Source: Purshia tridentata
Lineage: Eukaryota; Streptophyta; Magnoliopsida; Rosales; Rosaceae
Reading direction: 5' to 3'
Length of the DNA stretch: 64,000 nucleotides
NCBI GenBank assembly: GCA_003254885.1
Contig: QANT01005941.1
Span: 1-64,000 of the forward strand
Shown here: piece after piece, positions 60,399 through 64,000 of the stretch
How positions within the stretch are numbered: the first letter of the stretch is position 1
How the letters are laid out: every line of letters begins with the position of its first letter
Notes under the pieces: model-generated
The model's database searches: none
Told to the model about the DNA's origin: nothing
Seen by the model: the letters and a program-made list of their open reading frames with translations, nothing else
Position numbers and translations under genes: made by a program

Positions 60399-61329
60399 TG
60401 CGTTTGATATCGGATTTTCTCGAGAAAATTTGAGGAATATAAAAGCTTGGGACTTGAGAGAGAATAGAGATTAGGGTTTTGAGTGGAGAATATTATTTTA
60501 TATATCAATAAATATTATGTGTATTTATGAAATGTCAAACATGCCACTCGTGACTAGCCACCACCCAAACGCATCCGGCATCCCTCTATTGGATTTTACT
60601 TTATTGTCCATGATTTTCTTCTTTTTTTCAAAGGTCAAATTTATGGTCACATAATCGGTACTCCTATAAGGCAATGTTTTTTTGTTGGCTCAAAACAAAT
60701 TATGGTCACAATTACAAAGACGACCAAAACTCTTTTTGCAAATTAGGAGTCCCTTGTCATCCACATGCCCAAAAATCCTAAGCAATTTATCTAGGAAGCT
60801 TTACAAATCCCTATCTACAAGGTGTTCCCACCACATAAACTCTGTAACTTTTATCATTCTTCTTAAAAAATAGGGGATAAAAAAATTGAAGCGTATAAAG
60901 TGCTGCATCTCTGAATTTATAATAGTTTATTACTCTTGAGGCCTTGATAGTACAAACCATGATAATCAAACAAGTAATCATATTGTTATCAAGTATGTGA
61001 CCATAATTTTCACTTATAGAACCTAAGTAAATATTATAGAAAAAATCTGAGACGCCATGCATCTGCGAATTTAAAAACTTTTCAAACAATATATAAGTAA
61101 ATGAGGACTCAATTGAACGAGAATACTTGTTGCTCGGAGTTAGAATTGTTAAGCTTATAATGAGAACATACCACATTGGCACGGTATATGGAGAACTAAT
61201 ATTGTTCAGAATATGTATTTCCATATGATCCATTCAGAGTTCAGTGGAGTCTGAAAACAAATTCAGTATATTGAAGCCACAACTAATATACTTATGAGGG
61301 AAAAAAGAAACGAAAAGAGTGAATCCATA
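60399..61329. other. hnRNP promoter and 3' flank of the P-type PPR gene
   Basis: Promoter features of the hnRNP gene lie at 60399-60500, including a telo-box. The rest is AT-rich with no gene recognised. Confidence 0.5.
60471..60480 (-). promoter_or_regulatory. Telo-box-like motif upstream of the hnRNP gene
   Basis: AAAACCCTAA on the minus strand about 75 bases before the ATG, in the probable leader. Confidence 0.5.
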
Positions 61330-62886
61330 CTACTCTGTATCTGAATCTGTGGATGCAAGATTAGCAGTAGTATGCCCTCTCAATGGGGGCAACAGAGTAT
61401 GCAATTTCTGTGTCATCTGCTTGAGCTTCCTCAGCTTCTCCATCTCACCTACCTGAAGCAGAAAGGTTTCTAACATCCGAAACGCTGCTTCACTCATATG
61501 TCTCTGTCTCTCCAACAATTGTTTGGAGCACTCAAAAGCTTCTACTACCCTACCGTGGGAGCACAATCCTGTTAGCAAAAGTTCCAATGCATGGCCATGA
61601 GGACAATATCCTTTCTCCACAAGGTATCCCCACAAATGCAAACCCAAATCAAGCTGATGATTTTTGCAGAAAAATTTCATTAACATTACCACTGTTCGTG
61701 TTTTGGGCACAAAACTTCTACCAACCATTTTGTGATATAGCGTAGAAACACCCTCGATACCAGATGTCCTCATCAATCCAGAGAACATGGTGTGATAAGT
61801 CATATAATCATGCTCAATATGTTTCTCTTCCATCTCATCCATTAAGGCAATTGCTGACTTCATATCTCTTGATCTAATAAGTGAACTCATCAAAGCATTA
61901 TAAGCCCCAGTATCAGGATGCAAATTTTTCAGATGAATCTTATCAAATAATTGTTGCGCCTTAATTGGATTTCGGGCAACCCCTGCTCCATGGACCAGTG
62001 TAGTGATTGTTTCTAACGTAGGCGCCAAATTTGCCTGTTCCATTTCTTCAGAAAGTCTCAAGCCATCACCAAAGCAACCTTTCTTACAGTAAGCATCAAT
62101 TCTGATATTATAAGTTATACTATTTGGCTTAAAGCCTCTTATAACCAGTTCATGGTAAAAGAGTTCTAGTGAAGTAATATCTCCTGATTCCTTGAATCCC
62201 AAGAGCAAGATATTCATGGTCTTGGTGTTGGGTGAAAACCGAGAATGCATCTTTAGGAACACAGAACGCGCCTCCTTCATCTGCCTTTGTGTGCAAAATG
62301 CTCTAAGGAGTACATTAAACTCTTCAGTACCAAACTGCCTCCCAACAAAAATATTATTCTCCATCTTTTCAAATGCTTCAAGGACATTTTCATAGGATTG
62401 AAACTTTGAAATTTTTGACAGCATGATGCTCATTGACTTAAGGGTAAGCAAGGAAGGATGCAATCTGCTTATTTTTACCATCAATTCCCAAGCTTTGTCA
62501 AAATAACGCATCCTGGTAAGGATGTGCAGCGTCTTTTCAAAAGCATCTGAGCTTGGACATAACTGGGAATGATGGAGGGAATAATTGAAGAATTCAAGGG
62601 CTTTAAGACCATTGGAATGGGCTGCAAAAAGGCGACCAATAACATTCTCCACAAAGCTGGTGGAAAGAATAGGTGGTGGGATGTGCTGGAGAAGAGTTGG
62701 TTGAAGTGGTTGATCAGGATACGGATGGTTGTTAATAATTCTGGTAATCCTATCAATTTCAACATTAGTTTCTAAAGATGGTTGAAATTGGCTGGATATT
62801 TTAAGAGCATATATGAGAGAAAAATTTAGCTTTTGAGGGATTTGAGTAAGTTGATTGGATCTCTTTAGTCTTATCAAAAGGTGCAT
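61330..62886 (-). CDS. Pentatricopeptide repeat protein, P class, probably mitochondrial (At3g61360-like)
   Basis: One exon of 518 aa from the first ATG (MHLLIRLKRSNQL). The basic, Ser/Leu-rich N-terminus fits a mitochondrial targeting signal. About ten P-type 35-residue repeats run from about residue 120 to 470, for example EFNVLLRAFCTQRQMKEAR, TMNILLLGFKESGDITSLE, TYNIRIDAYCKKGCFGDGL and AYNALMSSLIRSRDMKSAI. There is no E or DYW domain. P-class proteins bind organelle RNA to protect or trim ends or help splicing and translation. A 5' leader intron is likely: a donor CCCAGTAAGT near 63716 and an acceptor TGTTTAG near 62978. Closest family by memory is At3g61360 (about 500 aa); the exact ortholog is uncertain. 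Reading further upstream in frame gives 21 more codons but no ATG, so the later start was taken. Confidence 0.88.
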   Translation of the reverse strand: MHLLIRLKRSNQLTQIPQKLNFSLIYALKISSQFQPSLETNVEIDRITRIINNHPYPDQPLQPTLLQHIPPPILSTSFVENVIGRLFAAHSNGLKALEFFNYSLHHSQLCPSSDAFEKTLHILTRMRYFDKAWELMVKISRLHPSLLTLKSMSIMLSKISKFQSYENVLEAFEKMENNIFVGRQFGTEEFNVLLRAFCTQRQMKEARSVFLKMHSRFSPNTKTMNILLLGFKESGDITSLELFYHELVIRGFKPNSITYNIRIDAYCKKGCFGDGLRLSEEMEQANLAPTLETITTLVHGAGVARNPIKAQQLFDKIHLKNLHPDTGAYNALMSSLIRSRDMKSAIALMDEMEEKHIEHDYMTYHTMFSGLMRTSGIEGVSTLYHKMVGRSFVPKTRTVVMLMKFFCKNHQLDLGLHLWGYLVEKGYCPHGHALELLLTGLCSHGRVVEAFECSKQLLERQRHMSEAAFRMLETFLLQVGEMEKLRKLKQMTQKLHTLLPPLRGHTTANLASTDSDTE

Positions 62887-64000
62887 TCTCAACTTTGTTG
62901 AACTTAGTGATAAATGCAACTGTGTAGCCAATTTGAAGTTTACATTCAAGGTGGCAATGGAAACGGTCTTAACCTAAACATCCAAAGCAAACAGAACTTA
63001 AGAGTCGAGTAATTTTCAAAAACAATAATTGGATTTATGATTGATCACAACTAATCATCACCAATACAAATGTGCATGAACACATTCTGATAAAAATCAA
63101 CTCTGTGTCTAGCTCATCACACATCACAATAACCACTCTATATTCAATTCAATCAATATTTATGCCACCCATCACAACCAAACCAAACCCACCCACGCAC
63201 CCACCTCAATCACTAACAAAGAAAGAAAATCAGTTTGAACCCATGCCCAGATAATTTATATTCATTGCTATTTCTTTCCTAAAATACTGAAGTATTTTTT
63301 CTCTTGAAAAACCAAGAATACAGACTAGGAATCTATTAGTATTACTATAACTGTTATTCACTTCAAAACCAATAAGTCATTTTAATAGCAGAGAATCATC
63401 GAAGTTCAAAAGGCATGCTCTCTTATATTATCAATCAATCAAAGCCCATTCAAACACAAAATTGTATTCCACAAACCAAATCAAACTAGGTTTAACTCCA
63501 AAAGATATATATTTGGAAACTCAATTCCGAATTCAGGCCCAATACACATATTCCATATCTATCCGAGTCTATGTCAAAGCAAAACAAAAAAATCACAGTA
63601 CATTCTGAATGTGTTCGACGAAATGCCTCAAACAACTAAAAGACAACCAAATCCCATAAAATGAGTCTTACGCAACCAGAATTGTAACAAAGAAACATGA
63701 GGCAGAATCACTTACTGGGAGAGAGAGACTTGGCGCTGTGTTGCTTAGCTTTCTCACAGTTTTTTCCGTTTAGTTCCGTTTTTGGTTGTTAAAGAACCTG
63801 TATTCGACTACCGACTGTGAGGAGTACCGAGTATGACTATGATATCCATTAATGTAAGTCGGAGCTATTTGGGCTTTTAGATGGGCTGTGAGCCCAACAA
63901 GCAACGTAGATAGAGTTAGTCGCTCAAACTGGGCTTCAGCCCATACCGAGGGTAGTCTAAGATGTTCGGCCCTAAACCCAAGAGAGTGATTACTAGTCAC
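62887..64000. other. Leader intron and promoter of the P-type PPR gene; right edge
   Basis: The intron from about 63716 to 62978 is non-coding and AT/CA-rich. The GA run at 63718-63727 and following sequence are the probable first exon and promoter. The last 150 bases have short GGCTGTGAGCCC/GGGCTTCAGCCC-type inverted motifs. No further gene is visible at the edge. Confidence 0.4.

Noticed and set aside
62887-62949. Upstream extension of the P-type PPR protein by 21 codons
   Set aside because: The extension is in frame but has no ATG; it would need a TTG start, which is not expected in a plant nuclear gene. The first ATG is at 62886.

Overview
This window is nuclear DNA from a flowering plant. 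It is AT-rich, most genes have short exons split by GT-AG introns, and the proteins belong to plant-only or plant-expanded families: CslE glycosyltransferase, WEB coiled-coil protein, AGC VIII kinase with a DFD motif, oligopeptide transporters, PLS-DYW and P-type PPR proteins, and a glycine-rich hnRNP. A woody eudicot, perhaps Rosaceae, is my guess from overall protein resemblance; nothing in the sequence proves it.

Layout, left to right. 1-2285: gene-free, mostly one non-autonomous DNA element with long inverted arms. 2286-7416 (minus): two cellulose-synthase-like E genes head to tail, one whole (8 exons, 735 aa) and downstream of it a copy with only the first two exons. 7417-11040: gene-free, with a clear foldback MITE. 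11100-15719 (plus): WEB-family protein behind a long 5' leader intron. 16537-19515 (plus): thioredoxin-like [2Fe-2S] protein of the sucrase/ferredoxin-like (Apd1/AIM32) family. 20025-20358: a diverged minisatellite. 20817-24510 (minus): Sec14-type lipid-transfer protein, 11 exons. 27953-30332 (minus): D6PK-type protein kinase. 33176-34880 (plus): TSR2-like ribosome-biogenesis gene with a damaged second exon. 36585-40154 (minus): RPAC1, the AC40 subunit shared by RNA polymerases I and III. 41385-50764 (plus): two intact tandem oligopeptide transporter genes preceded by the ghost of a third. 51073-52944 (minus): intronless PPR-DYW editing factor. 53820-56123 (minus): EMC8/9 subunit. 58249-60398 (minus): two-RRM glycine-rich hnRNP. 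61330-62886 (minus): P-type PPR protein.

The genes do not form a pathway or operon-like unit; this is an ordinary gene-rich plant segment with two local tandem families (CslE, OPT). A loose theme is that the genes for RNA and ribosome work (TSR2-like, RPAC1, hnRNP) carry telo-box-type motifs just upstream of their starts.

I did not find a candidate for a wholly new biological system. The most interesting points are the coding-free ghost of a third OPT gene, the altered KIPPR signature in the second OPT copy, the inserted short element that reshapes exon 2 of the TSR2-like gene, and an unidentified exon-like fragment at 36217-36408. All exon boundaries were read by eye from splice consensus and reading-frame continuity, so they are predictions. 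No tRNA, rRNA, CRISPR or LTR element was recognised.
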